A stretch of 64,000 nt of DNA from contig JAFGRW010000115.1 in assembly GCA_016934935.1 (NCBI GenBank), forward strand, positions 62,001 to 126,000, in the 5' to 3' direction. Each line of letters starts with the position of its first letter. The stretch's first letter is position 1. Shown here in pieces: positions 25,931 to 34,919 of the stretch. The notes below the pieces were generated by a model. The model saw only the letters and a list, made by a program, of their open reading frames with translations, was not told the origin of the DNA and did not search any database. The translations under genes were made by a program, and so were the position numbers. Source of the DNA: Spirochaetota bacterium. Lineage in GTDB: Bacteria; Spirochaetota; UBA4802; JAFGJZ01.

Positions 25931-26779
25931 ATGAATTATAATAGAAGACATATTATACTACGGTTAATAAAACTGCCAAGACAGGTATTTTTTATGCTGC
26001 TTTTGGGGTTTATCTATTTATCCAATAATTCTATACTGTTATCTAAGCCCAAAATCGAAAAAACTCCACGTATTGAATGGCGGGCCATTTCAGCTGCATC
26101 CAGATACAGGGTACAAATAACCAAAAGCGGTTCTACAATTATTGACACAAAAACAGCTTCCAATTTCATATCCGCACCGTTGCATCATGGTGTATATAAA
26201 TTTAAAATAACCGCATACAACCAAAAAGGCGAAACAATTGGTGAATCCGGCTGGGAACCGCTAATAATTCAAAGCTGGAGTCTTGTAAGCAAACAGTACT
26301 ATTATGTTGGTGTCGGTGTTGGGTTTGAGTACATAACCCCCAGTTGGAACAAGATAAACGAAAATGGCAATAGTTGGAACATCTATGGAGGTTACGATTT
26401 ACCCATTCAAAGCATACAGCTCGAAGCAATACTTGATTATCAATCTTTCTCTCCTATTTATAAGGAAGATAAGGTTAGCACCGAAATAGATATGTACTCC
26501 CTTAACTGTGGAGTGTTCTATTTTTCACGTCTTTCTGATCTTTTTACTGCAGGGGTCAGGTTATCACCCGGATTATCATATACAACCATATCAATAGAAG
26601 ATACTGAAGAAACTAAAGAATATAATTCTATAGGTTTATCAGTTATTCTTGGTATTGGCTTAAGATTCAATATGAGCTACGGATTTATTGAACACGGGGT
26701 TGAATATAAACAGACATTCCTGAATGGGAACGATTTCATGTCAGTCCGCCCCTATTTAAGAGGCGGAGCCCGTTTTTAA
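25931..26779 (+). CDS. Probable outer-membrane barrel protein with an N-terminal FN3-like unit
   Basis: A 282-residue exported protein. A long N-terminal region with a hydrophobic stretch (VFFMLLLGFIYLSNNSILL) is probably the signal peptide. The segment IEWRAISAASRYRVQITKSG matches the FN3-like units of the preceding protein. Residues about 120-282 alternate aromatic and hydrophobic residues in strands (YYYVGVGVGFEYI, GLSVILGIGLRFN) and end in Phe (RGGARF), as outer-membrane beta-barrels do. It is the third gene of the cyclase-FecR group (39-base gap) and ends near a bidirectional terminator. A three-component module linking outer membrane, periplasm and cAMP is plausible but unproven. Confidence 0.7.
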   Translation: MNYNRRHIILRLIKLPRQVFFMLLLGFIYLSNNSILLSKPKIEKTPRIEWRAISAASRYRVQITKSGSTIIDTKTASNFISAPLHHGVYKFKITAYNQKGETIGESGWEPLIIQSWSLVSKQYYYVGVGVGFEYITPSWNKINENGNSWNIYGGYDLPIQSIQLEAILDYQSFSPIYKEDKVSTEIDMYSLNCGVFYFSRLSDLFTAGVRLSPGLSYTTISIEDTEETKEYNSIGLSVILGIGLRFNMSYGFIEHGVEYKQTFLNGNDFMSVRPYLRGGARF

Positions 26780-26903
26780 CCTGTTATAGTACACAAATGC
26801 TTGTATTGTGATGGGGAACTTCGAAAAATTACCATTTTCAGAACGGCTATGCTGTCAAAAGCCTAATTAAAGATAATTTTTCACTCAAGCCTAAGAAACC
26901 GTG

Positions 26904-26936
26904 TAAAAAAAGCACTTTTAGGGTAGTGCTATTTTT
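26904..26936. terminator. Bidirectional terminator between the cyclase operon and alaS
   Basis: AGCACT (26911-26916) and AGTGCT (26925-26930) around an eight-base loop, with A7 before and ATTTTT after. On the minus strand it is followed by seven T's, placing it 43 bases past the alaS stop. Confidence 0.8.
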
Positions 26937-26978
26937 ACGTTTTATTAAAGGTCTTTTTCGTAAATACCTTTAATAAAC

Positions 26979-29612
26979 TTAATTGGTAGAGTTTCCCAAT
27001 GTTTTTTGAACCTGCAGTTTAACTGCATCAAAAAGTTCTTCAATTTTATCGGGGTTCTTACCGCCAGCCTGAGCCATCTCTTTTCGTCCGCCTCCACCGC
27101 CGCCGGCTATTGGCGCGCATTGTTTGATTATTGCGCCACAATCGACCCCTGCTTCTACCGCTTCTTTAGAAGCCGCACATAACATCATCACTTTCCCGTG
27201 AGTTTCAGACGCTAAGAACACAATACTGTTATTGAGTTTTTGTCTGATTCGGTCAGCTGCTTCCCTTAGCACTTCATTATCTGCATTATCAAACTTGTGA
27301 AAAACGCAAATTGTTTTTTCTATGCTAATACCTTTTTCAATTATTTGATCCACTAACGAGGCAATATCAGCTTTTTTTAGAGACGCAATCTCTTTGCGTA
27401 ATCGATTATTCTCTTCAATTATTGAAGCGACCTTGTCTGTTACATTGATCTCATTTGTACCAGTCAACTCTATAACCTTGTTCTTAATCGCATCAATAGA
27501 ATTAAACCTGTCCAAAACTCCCTTCAAGGTAACTCCTTCGATACGTCTGGTACCGGCTCCCGGCGATGACTCCTTCAATATCTTGAATATTCCAATCTCC
27601 CCTGTTCGATTAACATGAGTTCCTCCGCAAAGCTCAAGACTGAAATCTCCCGAAGCCACTACCCTGACTGTTGCACCGTATTTCTCACCAAACTCTGCCA
27701 TCGCTCCAAGTTCAAGTGCCTCTTTAATAGGCATTTCAGAGGTTTTAACTTCCAGATTCTCCCAAATCTTGCGATTTACAAGACTTTCAACATCTCTGAT
27801 TTCTGATTCAGTCATCGCTTCAAAATGCGTGAAGTCAAATCGCATACGTTCCGGTTCAACGATTGATCCGGATTGTTTAACATGATCACCGAGCACTTTT
27901 CTTAAAGCAGCCTGCAGAAGGTGTGTCACCGTATGGTTCGCCTTAATTAGCGAACGCCTGATCTGATCAATCTGAGCTGTAACCTTATCATTAATCGAAC
28001 AGCTGCCCGATAAAATCTTTACATGATGAATTATTACGCCATTACTCTTTTGAGTATCCATTACTTCGGCTTTAAAAGAGGTATTTTCGACATGCCCTTG
28101 ATCACCAACCTGGCCACCCGACTCGCCGTAAAATGGAGTTTTATCAAGAACAATATAGCCTTCCATGCCTTCTGATAATACTTCTCTCAATTCACTTCCG
28201 GCGGCCAATGCACAAATTTTTGATTCTGTACGATAATCACTATAACCGGTAAAAACAGATTCTTGAACTCCGTTGCAAATTTCACTTACCAGCTTTTCGT
28301 AAGATCCGTCCGCTGATTTCCAACTATCCTTTCCGCGTTGTCTCTGTTTCTCCATCTCTTTTGAGAAGGCATCCATATCCACAGTAACACCCTCTTCAAG
28401 AGCAATTTCTGTTGTCATTTCCACAGGAAAACCAAATGTATCATATAACTGGAATGCGTCCTCTCCTGACAATATCGATCCGGTTTTTTTTGCTTCAACT
28501 ATAAGCTGCTCAATTCTTAAAATTCCATTTTCAAGGGTTTCCAGAAAACGTTTCTCTTCACCTTCAAGAACCTTTTTAATATTCACGGAAGCGTTGACAA
28601 TTTCAGGGTAAAACTCTCCAAAAATCTCGACAATTACATCCACCATCTTGTAAATAAATGGTTCATCAACACCCAAAGTTCTGGCAAAGCGCAATGCACG
28701 ACGCAAAATTCTCCTTAGCACATATCCACGACCCTCGTTAGAGGGATAGGCGCCATCAGCCATTGCAAAAGTCAAAGCTCGCGCATGTTCGACAATTACA
28801 TTAACAGCAACAGCTTTTTTCCCCTTATACTCAACACCAAGATTACCGCAAACAAACTCTATCATTCGTGTGAATTCATCAGTTTCATAAATAGATGATA
28901 CATTTTGAGTAATAGTTGCTAATCGCTCCAGCCCCATACCGGTATCAATTCCGGTTTGCGGTAATGGCGTCTGGTTCCCGTCCGTATCCTGGTGAAATTG
29001 ATTAAAGACCAGATTCCAGTACTCCATAAATCTTTCACAATCACAACCAGGTTTGCAATCTTTATCACCACATCCATTTTCCACGCCCTTATCAATATAA
29101 AGCTCCGAACATGGCCCACAAGCTCCTGAATCTCCAGCCGGTCCCCAAAAATTGTCCTCTTTACCAAGACGAACAATTCTTTCAGCCGGTATTCCAACAT
29201 TTTTATTCCAAATATCAAAAGCTTCATCATCATCCAGATAAACCGACACCCAAATTTTTTCCGGATCAAGTTTCAATACCTTAACCGAATACTCCCAGGC
29301 CATTTCGATAGCTTCTTTTTTAAAATAATCACCGAAAGAAAAGTTACCCAACATTTCAAAAAATGTGCAATGTCTTTTAGTTCTTCCCACGTTTTCCAAA
29401 TCACTTGTACGAAGACATTTTTGAACAGATGCGGCTCTTTTATAATCGGTTTTGACAATCCCGGCAAACATTGGTTTAAATTGAACCATACCGGCCGTCG
29501 TAAATAAAAGCGTTGGGTCATCCTTGGGTATAAGCGGACTTGAGTGAATTTGTCGATGACCTTTAGATACAAAATATTCAATAAAAGAAGCTCTTAACTC
29601 TTTAACAAGCAC
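26979..29612 (-). CDS. alaS: Alanyl-tRNA synthetase
   Basis: Charges tRNA-Ala. Full-length at 877 residues. The N-terminal class II core begins LRASFIEYFVSKGH and includes motif 2 around RTSDLENVGRTKRHCTFFEM. The editing domain has HTVTHLLQAAL with the zinc-binding His pair, and LELCGGTHVNRTGEIG with the Cys and His that complete the site. The C-terminal C-Ala region ends with GGGGGGRKEMAQAGG, a usual glycine-rich block. It is the third gene of a pssA-recX-alaS run on the minus strand, six bases behind recX. Confidence 0.97.
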   Translation of the reverse strand: MLVKELRASFIEYFVSKGHRQIHSSPLIPKDDPTLLFTTAGMVQFKPMFAGIVKTDYKRAASVQKCLRTSDLENVGRTKRHCTFFEMLGNFSFGDYFKKEAIEMAWEYSVKVLKLDPEKIWVSVYLDDDEAFDIWNKNVGIPAERIVRLGKEDNFWGPAGDSGACGPCSELYIDKGVENGCGDKDCKPGCDCERFMEYWNLVFNQFHQDTDGNQTPLPQTGIDTGMGLERLATITQNVSSIYETDEFTRMIEFVCGNLGVEYKGKKAVAVNVIVEHARALTFAMADGAYPSNEGRGYVLRRILRRALRFARTLGVDEPFIYKMVDVIVEIFGEFYPEIVNASVNIKKVLEGEEKRFLETLENGILRIEQLIVEAKKTGSILSGEDAFQLYDTFGFPVEMTTEIALEEGVTVDMDAFSKEMEKQRQRGKDSWKSADGSYEKLVSEICNGVQESVFTGYSDYRTESKICALAAGSELREVLSEGMEGYIVLDKTPFYGESGGQVGDQGHVENTSFKAEVMDTQKSNGVIIHHVKILSGSCSINDKVTAQIDQIRRSLIKANHTVTHLLQAALRKVLGDHVKQSGSIVEPERMRFDFTHFEAMTESEIRDVESLVNRKIWENLEVKTSEMPIKEALELGAMAEFGEKYGATVRVVASGDFSLELCGGTHVNRTGEIGIFKILKESSPGAGTRRIEGVTLKGVLDRFNSIDAIKNKVIELTGTNEINVTDKVASIIEENNRLRKEIASLKKADIASLVDQIIEKGISIEKTICVFHKFDNADNEVLREAADRIRQKLNNSIVFLASETHGKVMMLCAASKEAVEAGVDCGAIIKQCAPIAGGGGGGRKEMAQAGGKNPDKIEELFDAVKLQVQKTLGNSTN

Positions 29613-29617
29613 AATGA

Positions 29618-30256
29618 TTACCTCATATTGTTTTCAAAAGTATATCCGGAATTTTTCATTTTTCCCAAAACAGCAAAAATATCAGAACTCGAAAATCCCC
29701 GGCTATTTAAAGCGTAAACCAGTTTTGCATAGCAATTCTTTTTCCCACTGATTGACTCATATTTTTTACAAGCAAATTCATAAAGCGCGTCAATATTATC
29801 AAACAAAAGGCTCTCTTCCCTAATAACTCGCTCTATAGTTACTTTATCTACACCAGTTTGTTTCAATTTATTTTCAGCATACTTTCTGCCAACAACTTTT
29901 CTTTTAAGCATATTGTTCAAATACCGCTTAGCATATGCTTCATCATCAATATAATTCATTTTTTTTAAAAACACTAAAGCATCTTTAATCGCCTCATTTG
30001 AAAACTCTTTTTTTTTCAAATATACACGAATCTGGCTTTCAGTGTGCGGATTGGCAATATAGCGCAATGCTTTATCACGGCACAAATGTTTTTCAGATTT
30101 TTTTTTAAGCTCCAGAATTTCAGCTTCATCAAGGCTGTCTCCAACAGAATATTTTGATGAGTATTCTATGGTTACAGGAAGAGGTATGGACAGTCCGGAT
30201 TCAAACAAGATCCGTATACTGTTACCAGAAAAAGATATCCGCGCAATACGATCCAT
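29618..30256 (-). CDS. recX: RecX-family regulator of RecA
   Basis: Modulates RecA filament activity. The 212-residue protein consists of the tandem three-helix repeats of RecX, recognisable by ALRYIANPHTESQIRVYLKK, ALVFLKKMNYIDDEAYAKRY and YAENKLKQTGVDK. Length is at the usual size. recX usually sits with recA, which is not in this window; here it is fused into an operon with pssA upstream (six bases) and alaS downstream (five bases). Confidence 0.9.
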   Translation of the reverse strand: MDRIARISFSGNSIRILFESGLSIPLPVTIEYSSKYSVGDSLDEAEILELKKKSEKHLCRDKALRYIANPHTESQIRVYLKKKEFSNEAIKDALVFLKKMNYIDDEAYAKRYLNNMLKRKVVGRKYAENKLKQTGVDKVTIERVIREESLLFDNIDALYEFACKKYESISGKKNCYAKLVYALNSRGFSSSDIFAVLGKMKNSGYTFENNMR

Positions 30257-30262
30257 TTACTG

Positions 30263-31006
30263 CTATTTTACACGGAAATCCTGAATAATTTGAATTACAA
30301 AGCTGATAAGGGCGGACATTACATAGAGGAAAAGAAGACTAAACACAATAAATAACATATATTTGCGAAAAGCAAAAAGCAGGCTTGCCAAAACTATAAT
30401 AAAAACTGCAAGTTTAATTCCATGAAGCTTTGCCAGCAGGACAGCCTGCGGTTTAGAAAAACTCATTGTAGATATCATTAAAAGTGCGATAATTACAAAA
30501 GCTGGAACAAAAATATAAAGATAATCAGTAACGCAAATAGCTGTATCAGAGAAAACCGAAGCATTAGCACTGATCGGAACAAGAGCTATAGCAATTCCAG
30601 CAATCGGTGAAGGTAATCCGCAAAAATGTTTCGAATCATGTGAAACATTAAATCGTGCCAAACGATAAGCTCCACAGACAGGGAAAAGAGTAGCCAGAAA
30701 AGCGCCCGCAGGAATAGAATTATAGTTTAATGTAATCACCATATCACAGAAATAGGCACTATATGCCAAATACCCAGGCGCAACACCAAAAGTAATACAA
30801 TCGGCTAATGAGTCCAGCTCAGCACCTATACGGCTTTCGACTTTCAAAAACCGGGCAACCTGACCGTCAAAACCATCAAAAAGAGCCGCGAAAAGTATAA
30901 GAAAGCCTGAAAGCACAAACTGCCCCTTGGAAGCATACACAATCGATAAAAACCCAAAAACCAGATTTCCCATCGTTAAAGTATTAGGTATCCAGGCTAA
31001 ATTCAT
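30263..31006 (-). CDS. pssA: CDP-diacylglycerol-serine O-phosphatidyltransferase
   Basis: Inner-membrane enzyme making phosphatidylserine, the precursor of phosphatidylethanolamine. The 247-residue protein has the CDP-alcohol phosphotransferase motif DGFDGQVARFLK...GAELDSLAD with all the Asp residues of DGxxAR(x8)GxxxDxxxD. About eight hydrophobic helices follow. Archaetidylserine synthase-like and other CDP-alcohol enzymes are alternatives, but GVAPGYLAYS and the wording LPSPIAGI of the PssA subfamily favour serine. It starts the pssA-recX-alaS group and lies downstream of tRNA-Leu on the same strand. Confidence 0.87.
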   Translation of the reverse strand: MNLAWIPNTLTMGNLVFGFLSIVYASKGQFVLSGFLILFAALFDGFDGQVARFLKVESRIGAELDSLADCITFGVAPGYLAYSAYFCDMVITLNYNSIPAGAFLATLFPVCGAYRLARFNVSHDSKHFCGLPSPIAGIAIALVPISANASVFSDTAICVTDYLYIFVPAFVIIALLMISTMSFSKPQAVLLAKLHGIKLAVFIIVLASLLFAFRKYMLFIVFSLLFLYVMSALISFVIQIIQDFRVK

Positions 31007-31111
31007 GTAGAGCTCCCAATATTAAAATTTCAGGTTATAATTCCAAAAGAATTTGTAGCTTTTGATTTGGTAATCTTTCATTGATTTATAAATCAATTTT
31101 ATAATAAAAAA

Positions 31112-31195
31112 TGCCGCGAGAGGGATTTGAACCCTCACAGGCGAATGCCCACCAGACCCTGAACCTGGCGCGTCTACCAATTCCGCCATCGCGGC
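31112..31195 (-). tRNA. tRNA-Leu (anticodon CAG)
   Basis: Minus-strand 84-nt tRNA with a 7-bp acceptor stem (GCCGCGA ... TCGCGGC plus A), D-arm GGCGGAATTGGTAGAC, anticodon stem CCAGG/TCTGG enclosing loop TTCAGGG (anticodon CAG), a long class II variable arm as required for leucine, and T-arm GAGGGTTCAAATCCCTC. CCA is not encoded. It lies between pssA and the long greA. Confidence 0.95.
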
Positions 31196-31256
31196 AACAA
31201 TAATTTTATAACTATAGATTTATCATATTTTATGTCAAGATGTTTACCAATTCAAA

Positions 31257-33947
31257 TCAACCGTTATAAACTGATAACTCCTCAATTACATACTGACTTT
31301 CCCGGCCTCCCAGATGAAGTGTAACCTCGTCACCGATTTTTTTACCGCGCAAAGTAACCGCAACATCTGACCGATACGATAAGATACCCTTTTCGAAGTC
31401 CACATCCCATGGTCCAAGAATAGTAATAACCATGGATTGATTATCATCCTTGTTCATCAGCGTAACGACAGAACCGATTGTCACGACATCTTTATCAGCT
31501 TTGGCCGGATCGATTATTTCTGCCACTTTTAGCTCTGAATCAAGTTTTGAAATGGACTTTTTAATTATTGACTGTTGTTCAAGTAGAGCGTTATAGTCAA
31601 CATTCTCTCGCAAGTCTCCCGATACATCGACAGTACTTGCCAGCCCTTTTTGAATCTGAACCATCTCAACATTTCGCATATGGTTCAGTTCTTTTTTCTT
31701 ACGCTCTAATCCTGCTGCTGTAACAAAGATCTTTTCTTCTTCGCTTTCTTCAATAACTGCCGAACCCGATCTTTCAGCATTAAAATCAGGAAATTTTTCC
31801 CTGATTACTTCTTCAAACTTGTCCATTTCACTTTCGTCAATATGTTCGGTATTAGCTGCTATATCGTACAACTTGCCCAGGAACTGTTCTTCGTTTTCTG
31901 ATACTATTTCATGTAACAATTCAAGGTCGTTTTCGAATAAAATTTCATACGCCATATTTTTAAGGCGATTACCTTTAGTCTCGGATTTATCAATTGAATT
32001 ATAAACCCTAAAAAGAGATAGCACAAGACCCGCTTTTGAATAGTCAAGCCACTCGTATATCCAGCTTTTCAAAAGAATATTTCTGGCTACCCACAGGAAG
32101 ACTTCAGGATTCTCTTTTGACGCAGCCGTAATTCTTTCAATAAAATCATTAATAGTACCATACTCTTTTTCTATAATTAGCAAATTAAATATGTATTTGT
32201 GAATTCTGACAGGTATCTCAAATAAAATTTTGCTGACAATGCTTACCCAATTTTCACGATGTTCCCTGATAAGATTTACAAAATCCTTTTTATTATCATA
32301 GGAAGATATCTTCATGCAAATTATTGGTAAATCGTCCGATTCTTCAATGTATGAAACTACCTGTTTTTTAATACTGCCCAAATCTGATTTTTCTTTACTG
32401 AATTTCTCCAAGTCAGATAAAATAAAGTATGCCAATATCAGTTTTGTCGCGGATTTACTAGATGCGGCACTGGAAAAATAGTCTATGAAATACACTACCT
32501 GTTCAGAACCTTCGTTTACATCAACATTATTAACAAACTCGTGCGCTATATCAAGGCGTCCGCTAAAAGAATCCGCGTTAGAAAACTTTTTCAAAAGTTC
32601 ATCAGCATACGAAATCGGATTTTCACGTAAAACAAGCTGATCCTTTTTATTTGGAGCAAAACCTATTGATGGATCTTTCTTAATAAGACCGCGTACCTTT
32701 GTCCACCATCTTGACCAGTTTTTAACACTTACATAAACCGGTATTAAATCCCTTTTCAGTTCGGGAACACTTACCGTATCATCATTTGATTTTAGAATAA
32801 TTTTGATAAACTCGATAACATCATCTTTAAAAAGCTTTTGCATCTTTTCAGGTTCCAGATGCTGTCTTACATAAAGATGATCATTATTGAGCGCCAATAA
32901 GGACTGCAGAGCCATGTTTACCGACATACGATGATCTTCTTTACCCTCAAAATTGATAATAACATTTTCATCATCAATTGATACTATTTGACCTAGCCCC
33001 CAGGTTCGATGAAAAACATAAGTATCTGAATCGAAAATAATATTATTTTCGAAAGCTTTAATTGCTGCCACTACTGGAGTATTTGTATTATCAAGATTCG
33101 ATAATTTGACAAACCGATTTAACTGGGAATGATCTTTGTATACAGTTTTATATAACGAAATCAATGCATGACGCAAATCGTTGTCTTTTGGCGCATAATT
33201 GAGTGTTTTTTTAAGATAGTTTATTGCTGTTTCCGGGTCTACATTTTTGTATTTTTCATAAAGAGCTTTTAATAAAGCTACCGACACATCTTTTCGCTGA
33301 AGGTCTGCAAGCATTCTGTCAATCCGGTCAAAATATGATACATCATCCCAGCATTTATCTACGATTTTTGGCCAAACCTCATTGATTCCTTTTACATCAC
33401 TATTTTTAATATAACCCTCAAGCGCCAATTTCAAATAGTGAACACTTTTGGCCTGATCCTCTTCTTCAAGAGTTTGAGATAATTTTCGCGCTATATCCGC
33501 GTCAAACCTGTTAATTTTTATTAACTCTTCCCAAACCGGAACAGCCTCTTTACGTCTTTTTAATTTTTCCAGACTCATCGCAAGAGCTTTCAAAGCAGTG
33601 CTGTTTTCGCCATATTCCAAAACCTTGTCTGCTAAATGCTCCACAACAGCCCATTTTTGCAGATCCGAAAAAGTTTTAATTAAACTAATAAGATTATTCT
33701 TTCCATCAATTATATTACAATGAAAAGCTATCAATCCGCTGATATAAAGAGAAGTCACCGATGACGGGTTTTCATCAAGATTATTATCACATGCATCATA
33801 TATTTCTTTAGTCGCATTACCCTGCACACATTCATTAAAAAAAGATTCCAAATTCTTAAAACGGGAAATGCCAACACTTGATGCCCCCATTCTACCGAAA
33901 GACTCCTCTTTTAATAGAGACTCCAAACGATCAATAAATTGCTGCAT
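31257..33947 (-). CDS. greA: GreA transcription elongation factor with a long N-terminal extension
   Basis: An 896-residue protein, far longer than the usual 158-residue GreA. Residues 744-896 are the true GreA: a coiled coil whose tip has GDLRENVDY (the acidic residues that reach the polymerase active site) and the C-terminal FKBP-like domain (TIGSVVTL to YVIEELSVYNG). It rescues backtracked RNA polymerase by stimulating transcript cleavage. Residues 1-300 are TPR-like helical repeats (VVEHLADKVLEYGENSTALK, AVPVWEELIKI). Residues about 308-352 (FHRTWGLGQIVSIDDENVI, INFEGK) resemble a CarD/TRCF-type polymerase-interacting Tudor fold. The remaining 360-740 is helical. Such long GreA proteins are known from spirochaetes. 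Confidence 0.93.
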   Translation of the reverse strand: MQQFIDRLESLLKEESFGRMGASSVGISRFKNLESFFNECVQGNATKEIYDACDNNLDENPSSVTSLYISGLIAFHCNIIDGKNNLISLIKTFSDLQKWAVVEHLADKVLEYGENSTALKALAMSLEKLKRRKEAVPVWEELIKINRFDADIARKLSQTLEEEDQAKSVHYLKLALEGYIKNSDVKGINEVWPKIVDKCWDDVSYFDRIDRMLADLQRKDVSVALLKALYEKYKNVDPETAINYLKKTLNYAPKDNDLRHALISLYKTVYKDHSQLNRFVKLSNLDNTNTPVVAAIKAFENNIIFDSDTYVFHRTWGLGQIVSIDDENVIINFEGKEDHRMSVNMALQSLLALNNDHLYVRQHLEPEKMQKLFKDDVIEFIKIILKSNDDTVSVPELKRDLIPVYVSVKNWSRWWTKVRGLIKKDPSIGFAPNKKDQLVLRENPISYADELLKKFSNADSFSGRLDIAHEFVNNVDVNEGSEQVVYFIDYFSSAASSKSATKLILAYFILSDLEKFSKEKSDLGSIKKQVVSYIEESDDLPIICMKISSYDNKKDFVNLIREHRENWVSIVSKILFEIPVRIHKYIFNLLIIEKEYGTINDFIERITAASKENPEVFLWVARNILLKSWIYEWLDYSKAGLVLSLFRVYNSIDKSETKGNRLKNMAYEILFENDLELLHEIVSENEEQFLGKLYDIAANTEHIDESEMDKFEEVIREKFPDFNAERSGSAVIEESEEEKIFVTAAGLERKKKELNHMRNVEMVQIQKGLASTVDVSGDLRENVDYNALLEQQSIIKKSISKLDSELKVAEIIDPAKADKDVVTIGSVVTLMNKDDNQSMVITILGPWDVDFEKGILSYRSDVAVTLRGKKIGDEVTLHLGGRESQYVIEELSVYNG

Positions 33948-33979
33948 TATTTCCCTCCCATGATTGTCTATTAATAACG

Positions 33980-34010
33980 AAAGTATCCGCCTTGTGCGGG
34001 CGGATACTTT
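33980..34010 (-). terminator. 12-bp hairpin between flaA1 and greA
   Basis: AAAGTATCCGCC (33980-33991), seven bases, GGCGGATACTTT (33999-34010). Strong stem located 35 bases past the flaA1 stop and 33 bases before the greA start; the minus-strand T-run is weak, but the position suggests the flaA operon ends here. Confidence 0.65.
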
Positions 34011-34044
34011 ATATGGTACTTCAGTTAAGTATCACCAACTTTTT

Positions 34045-34848
34045 TTATTCTGTACCGCCGGCAGGAGCAGGTTTCGTCTCTCTTGTTCCTTTGGAACTTT
34101 CGAAAGAATCCTCCAGGCCTGAACCGTCAAAATTAACCTCGTAAGTCTGAGTAAGCACCTTTAGTTGATCAAAAAAGAAAAATACATTAGTTACACGTTC
34201 TCTTGGATCTGATCTTAAAACAAATTTTTCAAGTGTCAATGTTTTAGTCGAAGGATACGAATCAACTGCCTGAGGGATAAACTCAGGAATTTCTACAGAC
34301 ATCGGCCTCCAACCAACAAAACCGACTTCACCGAACTTCAATATATGAGTGCTACCCTCATAATCTTTTACCCAGCACTCAAGATAATATTTGTTACCGC
34401 GTCCATGAACCCAAATTGAAAGACCGCGAGCACGTCCTGGTAAATTTATCGGCTCAGGAGGTGTCATCTTCACTGTATTATGTCCTGGATATTTAAATCT
34501 AAAATTTACTCCAAGAACCTTATCTTTCTTGGTTCCTTTGTTATCAGCCTGCCACTCCTGAGGCTTCATATCAGAAGGAGCTCCATCCACAATTTTTATT
34601 TCAAGAACCGGAACAGGATTCTTTTTGGCCTTTTCATCACCTCCGCCTTTTGTATATGGCTTAGGTTCTGTTTCTACAACCCAGGTTGGAGAAGACTCAA
34701 AATCTTCAACAACAAGAGCCTTAATCTCGTCTATCGATATATCCGGTGGAACATTGGTTATTAGCTGAGAATAAACAGTAGTAACCAGCAATCCAAAGAT
34801 AGAAAGAGATAATATAAACATAATAATCTTAAAATAACGCCGTTTCAT
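34045..34848 (-). CDS. flaA: Flagellar filament sheath protein FlaA (FlaA1-type)
   Basis: Exported protein that coats the FlaB core of the periplasmic flagellum of spirochaetes and affects its curvature. 267 residues; the start at 34848 follows GGAGG, whereas the ATG at 34890 has no such site. The signal peptide (FKIIMFILSLSIFGLLVTTV) ends around YSQ. Family landmarks: RGLSIWVHGRGNKYYLECW, VGWRPMSVEIPEFIPQ and FVLRSDPRERVTNVFFFFDQ. It follows flaA2 in the same operon, as in Leptospira, with a hairpin between. The C-terminal tail is a short charged extension rich in Glu, Lys and Pro. Confidence 0.92.
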   Translation of the reverse strand: MKRRYFKIIMFILSLSIFGLLVTTVYSQLITNVPPDISIDEIKALVVEDFESSPTWVVETEPKPYTKGGGDEKAKKNPVPVLEIKIVDGAPSDMKPQEWQADNKGTKKDKVLGVNFRFKYPGHNTVKMTPPEPINLPGRARGLSIWVHGRGNKYYLECWVKDYEGSTHILKFGEVGFVGWRPMSVEIPEFIPQAVDSYPSTKTLTLEKFVLRSDPRERVTNVFFFFDQLKVLTQTYEVNFDGSGLEDSFESSKGTRETKPAPAGGTE

Positions 34849-34900
34849 TTTTCCTCCATTTATAGCTACAGAGCTACATTTCATTTTCATTACAAGATGA

Positions 34901-34915
34901 AGGGCCTGCGGCCCC
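34901..34915 (-). other. Short GC-rich hairpin between flaA2 and flaA1
   Basis: GGGCC TGC GGCCC in the intercistronic gap, 5 bp with a 3-base loop, unusually GC-rich for this region. It could slow ribosomes or RNase and set the ratio of the two sheath proteins, or act as a weak attenuator. Confidence 0.35.
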
Positions 34916-34919
34916 TATC

